DNA from: Cephalotus follicularis
Taxonomy: Eukaryota; Streptophyta; Magnoliopsida; Oxalidales; Cephalotaceae
NCBI GenBank assembly: GCA_001972305.1
Contig: BDDD01000880.1
Location: 209,403-273,402 of the forward strand
Reading direction: 5' to 3'
Length of the DNA: 64,000 nucleotides
Part shown: piece after piece, positions 1-11,642 of the stretch
Numbering within the stretch: the stretch's first letter is position 1
How the letters are laid out: each line of letters starts with the position of its first letter
Program-made: the position numbers and the translations under genes
The notes under the pieces: model-generated
Told to the model about the DNA's origin: nothing
The model's database searches: none
Seen by the model: the letters and a program-made list of their open reading frames with translations, nothing else

Positions 1-92
1 TAGGCAGCCGACTGCCAGAGCTAGGACAGCCAGCTGTCGAAGGAAGACAGCCGACTGTCATGAGGAGACAGCCGACTGGTCAGAGACTGACC
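1..92. repeat. GTCRRC palindrome array (CAGTCGGCTG type)
   Basis: About four copies of CAGCCGACTG or near variants (one is CAGCCAGCTG) at irregular 15-25 bp spacing. The array is cut by the window start. It matches motif arrays in other LTRs near 8.95-9.15, 54.94-55.02, 56.04-56.12 and 62.4-62.93 kb. Confidence 0.7.
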
Positions 93-654
93 CATACTTG
101 AGCATATCTTTGCATTGCATTTGATATGAAATGAATCGATGATTGAGATATGGATGATTCTAAAGTGTTTTTATTCATTTTAGAAATGTGTATATGATTT
201 TATATAAATCGTTATTTGATATGAAAATTTATATTTTGATAAATGTATGTTTTCAATGGATAGAAATATGGTTTCAAAGATGCAATACATTTTAATATAA
301 ATGTATTATTTCCAGTACTTTATAAAATACTTGGAAACGATTTGAATTGAATTGATTTGTTGATGGTGATTGATGCCGTACTGGCTGGGGTGACGTAGTG
401 TCACTGATGGCTGGTGGCGGGGATGTTCTCCTAGGTGCCAGGAGATGGCTAGGGACGCCCAAATACAATGTTACTAAACACAGAATGCAAGTAACACGGG
501 GGACCATGATTGCTGAACACAGAGTGCGAGCTTCATGAGTCTGATTTGTTGCCTTGCTTCGTGACCCGGGAGTCGAGGGCCGAAGTAAGAGTACGACGTC
601 GGAGCCAGGAGATGGCGACGCTCTTCGTACAGTGATCTGATTATCCTTTGAGAC

Positions 655-725
655 ATTCATTGGATTTGATTGTCCTTTGAGACAGTGATTTGATTTGATT
701 TGATTTGAATTGATTTGATTTGACA
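655..725. repeat. TGATT pentamer microsatellite-like tract
   Basis: Runs of (A/G)TTTGATTTGATT and close variants within the LTR. This is simple-sequence DNA with no coding support. Confidence 0.75.
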
Positions 726-1316
726 GCCCTCGAGGCATGATGGTGATTTGATGTGGTGGCCACTTGGCATGCTTGCACCTATTGGCACATCTATACATAT
801 ATATACGTACCTGTGGTGATATATTATATATTGCATCATGAGTGCATTCATTTCATGACATTCACTATCACTGACCTTGAATTTCACTTATGATTTAGCC
901 GAGTGAGGACAAAGGCTAACCCCCTACTATTGCAGATTGATGTCGTGATCTGGATATCGACCGTACGTGGCGAATCTGTGGGGAGATGGAGTTTTATTGT
1001 TTAAATAAGTGTTTTAACAATGTATTGAGACCTGTATTATTTTTGGATTAATGTATTTATGGTGTTGATCGACTTTTGATCACCCCCCATTTATGGGCAA
1101 TCGACGATGGCTAAATTATGTTAAATATTTGAATCATGTGGTATGGGCGCATGATCGGTTTGTTTATCTAGCTTGTTGTTAAATGCTTCCGCACATGTGA
1201 ATGGAATTGAAGTTTTAAATTTTATCATATTTGTATAAGCTGGATAACGTTATATTGATTGCCTTTACCGCTTTAAATGGGAACGGGGTGTGACAACAAT
1301 CAATCCCCAATATCCG

Positions 1317-2819
1317 TGTCGTGACCCGTTCCTGCTCTAACAAAGGAACACGAGCCCCACCGGGGATGGCACTGCACCGCCAACAACCCTCTCTAACAGG
1401 AACTACCCTAGGAGACATCTGAAGACTCCCCAGGAACATATTGTGGAAAAAGCCCGAGGAGAAGGCCTAGGCTAAACGCGCAACAACATAAAACCCCGGA
1501 AGAGAGCACACATGTGCAACTAACAAGCTCACTTAAAAACATGCAGTCAAAACATGCCCGGGGACACTCCTTGTCCTCGGATCTTTCTCCTTTGTCAACA
1601 TTCGAGGACAACACTAAACATAACTGCACTCTCAACTAAACTGCCATAGGAAAAGTACAGAGGATCACTCCAGGGACGCTTCACACAAAGTCCGGGGAGA
1701 GATCCATGCATGCCTCACATGAAAACATAAACTCTAAGGTCTGCTCGACCCCCGAGAATGCACCTTGTCCCCTGCTACCGTTCTCCTCTGCTCAACCCAA
1801 AAACACTACTATACTAACATCAAAACGCACAACATAAGATTAAACATTTTTACTCTAAGAACTTTGAAATCTTCCCCGGCCAACACAAGGTTGGATCCCC
1901 AAACCTCATCCCGAGGACTCATCTCGGCCTCTTTCGCCAAAGGCCCAACATCACCCGAGGACACCCTGCCTCCACGGGTAAAACTCTCTAAGCTTAACCC
2001 GTCCACCCAAGCATAAACCTATCTCCCCTGCTAAGCTAACCTTTGCTAGAAATCCGAGGACTCCCCAGATCCTCAGACAGACCTGAAAACACCAAACTCA
2101 TAACAGGAAATATCCATAAAAACACAACATAAACCTAATCTACTAACTCAAAACATCCATATCATTCTTGAAAGTATAAAATCGTTACAAGTTTGACCCC
2201 TAGCATAAACATACCTTGCCTCCTCAGCTCGATAAAAAGAATAGCATATCTTTCATGTTTAAACTTATCATAACCAAAGAAAAGGCTCACGTCTACTCTA
2301 TTACAAAAAGAAGGGTAAAGGAACCCAAAGAAGCCCAATGATGTGCACCGCTAATCTCCCAAGCTGACGTCCTGAGGTGCTGAGCTCAAAATTAGCTTTG
2401 CTTAGAAATCTACTGCTGGACTGGAGGATCTCCTTCAGCTGGCTGCTCTGCAAAACAATCTGTGGGGGGATTAGTCCAACCGACTAAGTGACTGAGAACA
2501 AAACATCCTCTGGTGCATTCTCTAAAAAAGGAATGCGCTAAAGAAGGCTTACCATGAGCATGAAGGATGTCACAACTGGGGAAAGAACTATAACAACAAT
2601 ATATATCATGGCATACAATAGAAAAGCTCAAAGTACCAGTAAAACTTACTCTTTTCTTTGCTTAACTGGTTCTAGAATATTCATGAAAATCTCACTTAAG
2701 CCTTGGCTCATATATCCTCATCTTTATCATAACTATACATAAGCCCCTAATCCAAAAGAAGGCATATTAAACATAAAAAAAAAAAAATTTATACTCCAAA
2801 AAGGTTATGGGGCGTTACA
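1317..2819 (-). repeat. 3' LTR of gag-only gypsy element
   Basis: Read on the minus strand it starts TGTAACGCCCC at 2819 and ends CGGGTCACGACA at 1317. It aligns closely to both ends of the 5' LTR (4454-7837) but is much shorter. The 60-80 codon open frames inside are not supported as genes. Confidence 0.88.
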
Positions 2820-2834
2820 TTCTCCCCTCCTTAA
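2820..2834 (-). promoter_or_regulatory. Polypurine tract, plus-strand primer
   Basis: On the minus strand the sequence reads TTAAGGAGGGGAGAA directly before the TGTAACGCCCC start of the 3' LTR. This is the standard plus-strand priming position for LTR retroelements. Confidence 0.85.
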
Positions 2835-3113
2835 GAAATTTTGTCCTCAAAATTCCTCAAGCAAGCTATAGGGAGAACTATTCTATCATCTCAGGCTTCT
2901 ATACAACTCTGCTTAAACTAAACCAGATACTACAACTTAACTTATCCTACTAAAAAGGAAAACTGAGAAGGCTATATCTGGAGCTATCATGTCCTCTCCT
3001 CTGGCAAGAGAGAAAACTCTTGCTGTAGGTCCTGGTCTGCTTGGAGGTCTGCTACCACTAGCTCTAGCCATATTGTTCTGAGGTGATGAGAAGCTTGTTC
3101 TTGGTGCTGCCGA

Positions 3114-4320
3114 CTACTGACTTGGTCGAGTTACTCCACTGCTCGGGGTCTGCTTCTTTGCTGGTGCTACCTCTGGTGTCATAGCTTCACTGACGGATTG
3201 CTGAGGACAATTTCTCTTTATATGTCTGACTTCGCCATACCTGTAACATCCAGAGCTTCCTTTCTTGCATTCTCCATAATGTTTCTTACCACAAACCTTG
3301 CATTGGGGTGGTCTGCTGCTCTGATAGGAACTCTCTTGTACATTGCTGGTAACCGGAGCAGTCTGGGACTGCTGAGAAACTCCACCTCTGACGTTGCCCG
3401 AGGACTGAGGTCCCCATTGCTTTTGAACTCTGGAGGGATTCTCTAATTGCTCAGATTGGTGCGCAGCTCTCTTCTGGCCTTGCTCTTGTCTCATCCTCTG
3501 GTCTTTTATACTCGACTCTATCCTCTTGGCAGATTCTACAAGATCGCTAAACACCGACCGCGAGGTAACGGATACCATGTGTCTGATCTCGGGTCTAAGG
3601 CCCTCAAGGAACTTCTGACATATCTCCTTGATCTGCTACAAGGGCTGGAGCGAAATGTGACAACTCCATGAACTGGTATTCGTACTGATATACGGATCCA
3701 TTGCCTTGCCGTAGGTGGATGAACTCTCTTCTCTTCTCTTGAACGAACGTAGGTGGAAAAAAATACTGCCTAAACTCCTTCTTAAATTTCTCCCACGTGC
3801 TCTCTGCCAAACTTTCATGTCAAGCCACAAGAGCTTCCCACCATCTTCGAGCACCTTTTGCAAGGAAGAAAGACGCGTTCCTTACCCTTGAATCCTTTGC
3901 TATCTCGACCCATGTGAAAATCTCTTCGAGGTGATTTAACCACACCTCTGCATCCATGGGGTCTCCGGTTCCCTCAAACGACGTTGCACCTAACCGTTGC
4001 ATACTCTTGATAGGAAGAGGTTGAGGTCTGACTAAACCCATAGTTTGAGTCCACATCGTTGCTGCTTGCATCATCTCCATAGGTCTGCTGGCAGGTGCTG
4101 GGGGAGGCATACGCATGGCAGATTGCGCTGCTGGGATTGGCTCCTCTGGTATCAGGCGAGCTCCCTATCCTTCCACTCCCACATTCACTTGCTCCTCTGG
4201 AACTTCTATAGGAACCTCTTGCTCCACTGTCTGGCGAGGAATAGCTCTTCCTCTGCCTCTGCCTCTGCCTATGTCGCGAACCCTGCCACGAACCGTGCTA
4301 CGAGTCCGAGGTGGCATCAT
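3114..4320 (-). pseudogene. gag: gag of gag-only gypsy element, broken
   Basis: Reads minus from about 4320. The N-terminus is rich in Arg and Gly (MPPRTRSTVRGR). The core carries the plant gypsy gag signature (DAEVWLNHLEEIF near 3915-3955, WWEALVA near 3822-3842, KKEFRQYFFP near 3760-3785 and the YQYEYQFMELSHFAP region near 3660-3700). Near 3200-3250 there is a CCHC zinc-knuckle-like segment (CYRYGEVRHIKRNCP). In the family this protein forms the virus-like particle and binds the element RNA. Only gag is recognisable in the internal region. It resembles the gag near 61.0-61.8 kb, so both come from the same broad chromovirus group. It is a broken fossil with a few interruptions. Confidence 0.82.
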
Positions 4321-4439
4321 CTTCTACAACAACGTGCTAACGTATCATGATATCATCGCAACCTATATGCAATGCATGAATGCAACCCCACATGATACCC
4401 CACTAACATAGAAGGCACCAGGAAAAACCCAAACCTACT

Positions 4440-4450
4440 CTCTGATACCA
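4440..4450 (-). promoter_or_regulatory. Primer-binding site, initiator tRNA-Met type
   Basis: The minus strand reads TGGTATCAGAG three bases inside the 5' LTR, complementary to the 3' end of plant initiator tRNA-Met. It primes minus-strand DNA synthesis in this family. Confidence 0.88.
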
Positions 4451-6170
4451 TGTTGTCGTGACCCGTTCCCGCTCTAACAAAGGAACACGAGCCCCGCCGG
4501 GGATGGCATTGCACTGCCAACAACCCTCTCTAACAGGAACTACCCGAGGAGCCATATGAAGACTCCCCAGGAACATATCACGCAAAAAGCCCGGGGAGAA
4601 GGCTTGGGCTAAATGTACAACAACATAAAACCCCAAAAGAGAGCAAACACGTTCAACTCACAAGCTCACTTAACAACATGCAGTCAAAACATGCCTGGGG
4701 ACACTCCTTGTCCTAGGGTCTTTCTCCTCTGTCAACATCCAAGGACAACACTAAACATAACTGCACTCTCAACTAAACTGCCCTAGGAAAAGTGCAGAGG
4801 ATCAGTCCAGGGACGCTTCACACAAAGTCCGGGGAGAGATCCACGCACGCTTCACATGAAAACATAAACTCTAAGGTCTGCTCGACCCCCGAGGACGCAC
4901 CTTGTCCCCCGCTACCTTTCTCCCTTGCTCAAACCAAAAACACTACTATACTAACATCAAAACGCAAAGCATAAGATTAAACATTTTTACTCTAAGAACT
5001 TTGAAATCTTCCCCGACCAACATAAGGTTGGATCCCCTAACCTCATCCCGAGGACTCATCTCGACCTCTTTCGCCAAAGGCCCAACATCACCCGAGGACA
5101 CCCTGCCTCCTCAGGTAAAACTCTCTAAGCTTAACCCGTCCACCCAAGCATAAACATATCTCCCCTGCTAAGCTAACCTTTTCTAGAAATCCGACGACTC
5201 CCCAGTTCCTCAGACATTACCTGAAAACACCGAACTCATAACAGGAAATATCCATAAAAACACAAGATAAACCTAATCTACTAGCTCAAAACATCATATC
5301 ATTCTTGAAAGTATAAAATCATTACAAGTTTGACCCCTGGCATAAACATACATTGCCTCCTAAGCTCGGCAAAAAGAATAGCATATCTTTCATGTTTAAA
5401 CTTATCATACCCAAAGAAAAGGCTCACGTCTACTCTATTACAAAAAGAATGGTAAAGGAACCCAAAGAAAGCCCAATGCTGTGCACCGCTAAGCGCCCGA
5501 GCTGACGTCTTGAGTTACCGAGCTCAAAACTACCTTTGCTTAGAAATCTACTGCTAGACTGGAGGATCTCCACCAGCTAGCTGCTCTGCAAAATAATCTG
5601 TGAGGGGATTAGTCCAACCAACTAAGTGACTGAGAACAAAACATCCTCTGGTGCATTCTCTAAAAAAGGAATGCGCTGAAGAAGGCTTACCATGAACATG
5701 AAGGATGTCCCAACTGGGGAAGGAACTATAACAACAATATATATCATGGCATACAATAAAGAAAAGCTCAAAGTACTAGTAAAACTTACTCTTTTCTTTG
5801 CTTAACTGGTTCTAGAATATTCAAGTAAGCTGAAATAAACTTAAGAGTACAACTGTTAAAGAAGATGATTAAAGAAGAGCATGGAGTCCTTCTCGGCTAA
5901 AATGCCGAGGAGAACAACTAAGCTGGAACTAGCTTTTCTCAGGTATGCTTGCTTTGCTGATTACATAATATAGTTGCCAACTTATAGTGGTCTGAGCTGA
6001 GCTGATCTTTGGCCTTAGCCATAACTGGGCAGCTTTCCTACCGAGAACCTTGGTTCTCTTCTGTACTTACTTAAACACTGAAAAAAGTAATCTGAGGACT
6101 GGCTCCTCCACTGAAAACCTACAAAAGGCTCTAATCTCTATACTCGGTAACTTAGCTCTGCTGTACTCAA

Positions 6171-6450
6171 ACCGCTTTACAATGTCCTAGCAACAGTGTT
6201 AGCGAGATCCAGGTATGGAACCTGGGGACAGACTCGCTCGTCTTCTCATCCTAGCAATGAGGAGGCCGAGGAGGACGGAGCTATGTACATATGTGCTCAG
6301 CTGCACTGAAACCGCTGTACACTGTCCTAGCCACAATCTAAGGAGATCTGGGTATGGAACCCAGGGGCAGACTCACTCAACAACCCATCTTAGAGAATGG
6401 GTATGCCGAGGAGGGGGATGAGCACGTACTGTTACCACTCAGGACAGTGA
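6171..6450 (-). repeat. Pair of ~140-bp repeats conserved between LTR families
   Basis: Two tandem units start ACCGCTTTAC (6171) and ACCGCTGTAC (6311). Each continues with GTCCTAGC(A/C)ACA, a GAGATC...GGTATGGAAC segment, CAGACTC and CCGAGGAGG. A matching pair with about 137-bp spacing lies in the solo LTR near 17851 and 17988, and a diverged copy lies near 30.9-31.05 kb. Confidence 0.75.
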
Positions 6451-6819
6451 CTAATCACTTGGAACAAAGCTTGAGCTCTAGTGCTTGGAATTCACTCCTC
6501 TCACAAGGGAGACTTACATAAAAACGCTAGGGAAACAATTCCTGTCAAAAACTCACTGACACCTCTGAATTGAACTGAAAGAGATTCATCAAGAGATATC
6601 ACAAGGATTAAAACAACTTATAAGGAAAGGATGTCCCACTCACAGTTCTTGCTACTTCCTCGGATGCTAACTCTTCTCTTTCTTTTCTGTTACTTTCCTC
6701 TGTTGGCTTGACTGCTTCCCTTCTTTCTTCTCGTCTGCTTCTTCCTCTGATGTGCTCAGAAAGCTTCGAACTACTACCGGTCCAGGCGCTAAGGAATGGA
6801 AAAGAAGAAGAAAACCAAA

Positions 6820-6820
<1 letters not shown>

Positions 6821-6853
<33 letters not shown>
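6821..6853. repeat. (CT)n microsatellite
   Basis: Uninterrupted CT tract of about 32 bp. The counterpart in the second duplication unit, at 7467-7495, is shorter. The Arg-Glu repeat frame read from it is an artefact. Confidence 0.95.
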
Positions 6854-6858
<5 letters not shown>

Positions 6859-7464
6859 AACCGGCCGAAGCTAAGAGAAAGAAAAGCCAAACTAAGAAAA
6901 TATCTTTGCTAAACCCTACTTAAGCCATCATTTGCCTTGAAAATTGTAATCTTCCTCATGTACACTGTCCTAGCCACAATCTAAGGAGATCTGGGTATGG
7001 AACCCAGGGGCAGACTCACTCAACAACCCATCTTAGAGAATGGGTATGCCGAGGAGGGGGATGAGCACGTACTGTTACCACTCAGGACAGTGACTAATCA
7101 CTTGGAACAAAGCTTGAGCTCTAGTGCTTGGAATTCACTCCTCTCACAAGGGAGACTTACATAAAAACGCTAGGGAAACAATTCCTGTCAAAAACTCATT
7201 GACTCCTCTAAACGGAACTGAAAGAGATTCATCAAGAGATATCACAAGGATTAAAACAACTTATAAGGAAAGGATGTCCCACTCACAGTTCTTGCTACTT
7301 CCTCGGATGCTAACTCTTCTCTTTCTTTTCTGTTACTTTCCTCTGTTGGCTTGACTGCTTCCCTTCTTTCTTCTCGTCTGCTTCTTCCTCTGATGTGCTC
7401 AGAAAGCTTCGAACTACTACCGGTCCAGGCGCTAAGGAATGAGGAAGAAGAAAAAGAAAAACCA

Positions 7465-7466
<2 letters not shown>

Positions 7467-7495
<29 letters not shown>
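7467..7495. repeat. (CT)n microsatellite, second duplication unit
   Basis: CT tract matching the one at 6821-6853 in the neighbouring copy. It differs in repeat number. Confidence 0.95.
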
Positions 7496-7842
7496 AACCG
7501 ACTGAAACTAAGGGAAAGAAAAGCCAAAACCAAGAAAATATCTTGCTAATCTCCACTAAGGCCATCATTAGCCTTGGAATAAGTAAACTTCCTTAACAAG
7601 CTTTGCACTTACGTCCTCAAACTTACTAAAAACTCATTAAATCCTTGGCTCAAAACTTCGTAATCTTCCTCAATAAGCTTTGCTCTCTAGTCCTTAAACT
7701 TCCTAAAATCTCACTTAAGCCTTGGCTCATATATCCTCATCTTTATCATAACTATACATAAGCCCCTAATCCAAAAGAAGGCATATTAAACATAAAAAAT
7801 AAAATTTTATACTCCAAAAAGTTTATGGGGCGTTACAATCCG

Positions 7843-10255
7843 AATCCTTAACATATCCTAGGATCGACCCATACGCCTCTATCATACATAACGGATCCAT
7901 AAATCCACCTCATGGGATTTATTCATAACATAGAGAGACGTCGTAGTCTAATCACACCGCTACGGAAGTGTCATGTCCCCATGCCAGGCCTATGACATGC
8001 CTATGGTACCTCAATAGGTAGGAAATATCTCTGTATATCTTTATTCCAAAAATTTTGTTTTATTCTAAAACAATTGAAAAACATAAACAGATTTTCTAAA
8101 TGTTTTCTGAACATATCATAATCATTAACATACTTCCTAATGTGAAAGTCATGTTCATTTAACATACTTCGATAGTGAAAGTCATGTTCCATATCAAAAA
8201 TCAGTATACTTTCATAAGTGAGAGTCATCCTCAATTTATAAAACTGGTAATATTAGCTTCAGTGATAAAACAGGTTTTATAGAAAAAGAACCGAAACAAA
8301 CATCCGATAAAAAAATCCATACCTTTTCATAAACCAAAAGCAGTATCAAAAACAGAATATCCGTTCATCTCATTAAAACAGATTCGATTAAGATAAAACC
8401 GGATGATAACCCAAACGAAGAATCCATATTTAGTTTCACAAACATATCACCCTGACTTTATTTGCAAACATATCAAAATACGGATCATAACGTAGTTCAT
8501 AAAATCGAAGGAAGCATATTCATAAAACTGATTTTATTTCGAATAAATCAGATGTCCAAGAAGAGAAATATCCATACACAAAACATAATTGAATTCATTT
8601 CAATTAAAACCGAATGAGTAAACCAAGAACAAGAAATCTGTACATTATTCATAAAGTAAAACTATCTTTTTACTATAATAAAACCAATATGAGGGTATCA
8701 AGGAATGAAACATCCATACCGTAAGCGATCATAGAAAGACTTATTAATTGATCAACAATTTCTTAACTGCCCCTTGGTAGTACAAAATCTATAAAAATAT
8801 AATATCATACACATAAGGATCCGAAAACCACTTCCAAATATCAAAACAGAAATTCAATAGTGTTTAAAACAGATTCTGATTCATTAGAAGAACTAACAAA
8901 AATCAAAACTTGAAACCAGAAAATTACTGGACAAATCCAGCTAATTGTAACTAAATTCAGTCGACTGTTTGAGGCATGGCAATCGACTGTATCACACGAC
9001 CAGCCGACAACACAAGTAGAACAGCAGCCAGTCGATTGGTACAGGGGTCCAGTTGGCTGTGCAAGGAATAGCAGTCAACTGATTGAAGAGGAAGCCGATT
9101 ACTTAATGCCTAACAGCTGACTATTCATGGAAACAGCCGACTGTTATGGCGACAGAACAGCAAAAACTTGCCAATTTTGTGTCAACATCGGATTACCACA
9201 TTACCAGAAGATCAGAAACATTTAAACAAGACTCTATGAGGTAATTTAGAATAGTAACGAAACACATAATTAAAATGAGTGTATAAACGGTGGCTAAAAT
9301 CAAAGAGAGTGAGACGAAAACTAAACAATTGCTTACATATCAAGATAGCCAAGGTACTGTTGAATTTACCAACCATAAGTCATTAAAACCAGATTATAAC
9401 TTATGCATGACGCCTAAGGGTTGATCAATAGACTCATAAACAGAGGCAAAGCAAAGAGTGACAGGAATAAAAAAGGACATACTAACAGCCTATATGAACA
9501 TGCAACCGGATTGTAACCAAAGCAAAAACAAACTATTACAGTTAAACAAGAGACTAACCTGCAATGGTGACACAAACACTGCAGAAGGTACACAACGATT
9601 CCAATGACTTACAGGACTGTTCAAACAAAAAGGAGAAAAGAGGACATACGGCTTCAAAGCTTATTCACGGAGTATACAGTAAAACTAAACCATCTAACAA
9701 CAGAATCATAAAGCACAAACCTGATTTTTTTTAAGCAAAACACGAAGAACACAAACAGTTTCCAAGTTGCAGGTTCGGTGATTCCAGGCACAAGAAAGAG
9801 ATATATTACAAAACAATGAACGAATAGCATACTTAACAGAAAGAAGAGACAAAATCCGCTGAGATAATGTAAGAGAGACCAAAATCTGATAGGATAGGAA
9901 AAGTGGAAAGATTTACGGCATTGAGGGAGAGAATTGGGGAGGGAGAATCGGGTTTGGGAAGAAGGAGAGAAGAAACGTACGAGAATGGGAGAGAAAGAAA
10001 TAAGAAAAGAATAAGTAATTTCCCAAAATACATTATTTTGTTTCCTATCAAAATACTTCTACCTTATTTATATTAAATCTGATTTTAAAACTAATTTAAA
10101 ATATAAAACAATCAATTTTACTTATCCATAATCATATTCCAACAAATATCCAAAAGCCCAAAACATAAGAGCCCAAAATTCAAAATAGACCGACAACTGA
10201 ACAAAACAAATTTAAAAGCCCAAAAAATCTACACCTGAACAAGCGGGGTATTACA
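7843..10255 (-). repeat. Minus gypsy-type LTR segment, 5' portion
   Basis: Read on the minus strand it starts TGTAATACCCCGC at 10255, a typical plant gypsy LTR 5' terminus. It runs through AT-rich DNA with a possible TATA region (near 10060-10075) and a CT-rich leader-like stretch (about 9850-10020). It then has a GTCRRC motif array (8940-9150) and repeated GTGAAAGTCATGTTC-like phrases near 8140-8190. The bases 1296-1316 are its continuation, separated by the 1317-7837 insertion. I could not place its 3' end. No coding support. Confidence 0.6.
8940..9150. repeat. GTCRRC palindrome array (CAGTCGACTG type)
   Basis: About nine irregularly spaced copies of CAGTCGACTG and variants (CAATCGACTG, CAGTCGATTG, CAGTCAACTG, CAGCCGACTG). 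Several variants are what loss of the central CpG would give. Confidence 0.72.
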
Positions 10256-10764
10256 TAGAGAATATCTACCACAATGATTTGAAGCTTGTACGTTGAATAT
10301 CTATAAGAAATCAAAGATTAGACTCAAGTCCAAGGATCCCCAATTGATTAGTAAGCTTCAAATGTTGTTGTAGATGTGAGAAACAAGTTCAATCTTCATT
10401 CTTTACTGACTTGCTTGGATCGGCAGTAAGAAAGGAAGAAGAGATGGAGTTTTGGATTCCAAAAGAGAGAAACCAGTAGAGAGAAGGAGAGATATGTAGA
10501 GAGTTATGGAGTTTTAGTATTGAGGGTCGGCCTTATTAAGGAAAAACGGGTGGTTTACGTCGGTTTAAAACATGTGGAGGTAATTCACAACGGCCCTACT
10601 CACCGAAACTCAGATTAAACATCTTGAACAATAATGGAATATATGCATGGATTCGCAATAATATAATAATGAGTAGAAAATACCACAATGCAGTCAATAT
10701 AATGCAATACAATGAGATGATGTGTGTGCTAATGTAAAGGTACATAGAGTTTGGGTCTTTACAT
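10256..10764 (-). repeat. Minus gypsy LTR segment of the 21511 family
   Basis: On the minus strand it starts TGTAAAGACCCAAACT at 10764, close to the TGTAACGACCCAAACT start of the plus LTR at 21511. The shared block GAAGCTT...TTGGACTTGAGTC also appears near 21827-21860. It ends where the 7843-10255 LTR begins, consistent with that LTR having inserted into it. Confidence 0.68.
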
Positions 10765-10771
10765 TAGAGAT

Positions 10772-11589
10772 TGTTGACATTTATGTGTTACAATATTGGT
10801 TTTGATGATAACAAAGCACCTAACTTGTTTGTTGATGTGAAGGATAGTTTAAATGAAACAAACAAGTAGAGTTGCAAATTAAAACAAGCAAAATATGCAT
10901 AACAGACCTATTGGCGTCAATGCCTAGAACATTGGAGAAGAACAAGAAACCTATATGATTGCAAGAAACCTATAAATAGAGGTCTGAATCAATGGAGGAG
11001 AACAATAAATCAACAGCAACAAAATCTATAATATTTTGCCATTGAAATTTCTGTCAAAGCTTTATTTGTGTTACTTTGAGTATTTATTTTGAGCCATATT
11101 GTTTCATCATCCAACCTTTTGAGAGGTCACAAAAACACAAACTCTACTGAAAATCATTTGTGTAAACACCAGGTTATTAATAACTGAATCAAAGTTAGGA
11201 TTTAGCTATAAAATCCAAGTTATGATTTTCCTTGTAAAAATCCAGAAGTTAGAATTTAGCTTGTAAAAATCCAAGTTAGGATTTGTCTTGTAAAAATCCA
11301 GAAGTTGGGATTGTGATCGAGGGATTACGAACCTAGTGGAACCTCAAGTGCTGCTTGGGAGAGTCGACGTATACATAATTGACTGAACCACTATAAACTG
11401 TTTGCAATCTCTCTTCCCTTACTCTTTTATTTAATTGCAATTTATTTTTGGTATTATTTGATTGCTTTTAATTGTTAGAGTAATTTGATTATCTATCTTG
11501 TTTTTGTCTTGAATATTAAAATTGAAAAGGGGTTGATTATTCCGTATAACCGATTCCTCCCCCCCTATGTTGCTATTAGTGGACCTTCA
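10772..11589 (+). repeat. 5' LTR of SIRE-like Copia element
   Basis: Starts TGTTGACATTTATG and ends GTGGACCTTCA. It matches the 3' LTR, which also carries a motif-rich block near 18890-19335 not seen here. It contains a degenerate tandem repeat (11190-11316). Confidence 0.9.
11190..11316 (+). repeat. ~30-bp degenerate tandem repeat in LTR
   Basis: Three to four units of CTTGTAAAAATCCA(G/A)AAGTTAG and the related AAAATCCAAGTTAGGATT. The same array lies in the 3' LTR near 19685-19805, so it predates insertion. Confidence 0.8.
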
Positions 11590-11590
11590 A

Positions 11591-11603
11591 TTGGTATCGG
11601 AAC
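11591..11603 (+). promoter_or_regulatory. Primer-binding site, initiator tRNA-Met type
   Basis: TTGGTATCGGAAC follows one base after the LTR end at 11589. It is a variant of TGGTATCAGAGC, in the standard position. Confidence 0.78.
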
Positions 11604-11642
11604 AGGTTTCTATCATTTATCTTAATTGAGATAGACTGATCC

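Larger units (their letters stand above)
1..1295 (+). repeat. Ty3/gypsy LTR, 3' part, plus orientation
   Basis: Non-coding. It ends in GGGGTGTGACA at 1295, the usual 3' terminus of several gypsy LTRs in this window. It contains the block GTGAGGAC...GGCTAACC (about 900-935), also found near 56708 in plus and near 47245 in minus orientation, so these LTRs are related. The beginning lies left of the window. No primer site follows, so it is either a solo LTR or the outer end of an element. Open frames here are short and show no protein resemblance. Confidence 0.72.
6316..7594. repeat. 640-bp direct tandem duplication within the 5' LTR
   Basis: Unit 1 (about 6316-6958) and unit 2 (about 6959-7594) both start TGTACACTGTCC and stay nearly identical through GAATTCACTCCTCTC, the CT microsatellite and GCCATCATT. 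The 3' LTR of the same element has no such pair, so the duplication arose after insertion or in the parent RNA or DNA. Confidence 0.88.
1317..7837 (-). mobile_element. Gag-only Ty3/gypsy element (TR-GAG-like), complete ends
   Basis: A complete-ended minus-strand element: 3' LTR 1317-2819, a 1.6-kb internal region with gag only, and 5' LTR 4454-7837. Perfect 5-bp target duplications ATCCG flank it at 1312-1316 and 7838-7842. A tRNA-Met-type primer site (4440-4450) and a polypurine tract (about 2820-2833) are in the expected places. No reverse transcriptase or integrase is recognisable, so it fits the non-autonomous plant class called TR-GAG and would have depended on an autonomous partner. The two LTRs differ in length. 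In the stretches I compared they differ by roughly 6-10%, mostly transitions, so the copy is old. Its gag is broken in a few places. Confidence 0.88.
4454..7837 (-). repeat. 5' LTR of gag-only gypsy element
   Basis: On the minus strand it starts TGTAACGCCCC at 7837 and ends CGGGTCACGACA at 4454. At 3.4 kb it is more than twice the 3' LTR. Part of the difference is a 640-bp tandem duplication (6316-7594). It contains CT microsatellites and the 140-bp repeat pair described separately. It holds no supported gene. Confidence 0.87.

Noticed and set aside
292-887. Minus-strand frames of 60-168 codons in the first kilobase
   Set aside because: They run through an LTR and a TGATT pentamer tract, with no domain and repeat-derived composition.
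6667-6855. Arg-Glu repeat peptide frame
   Set aside because: It is the (CT)n microsatellite read as protein.
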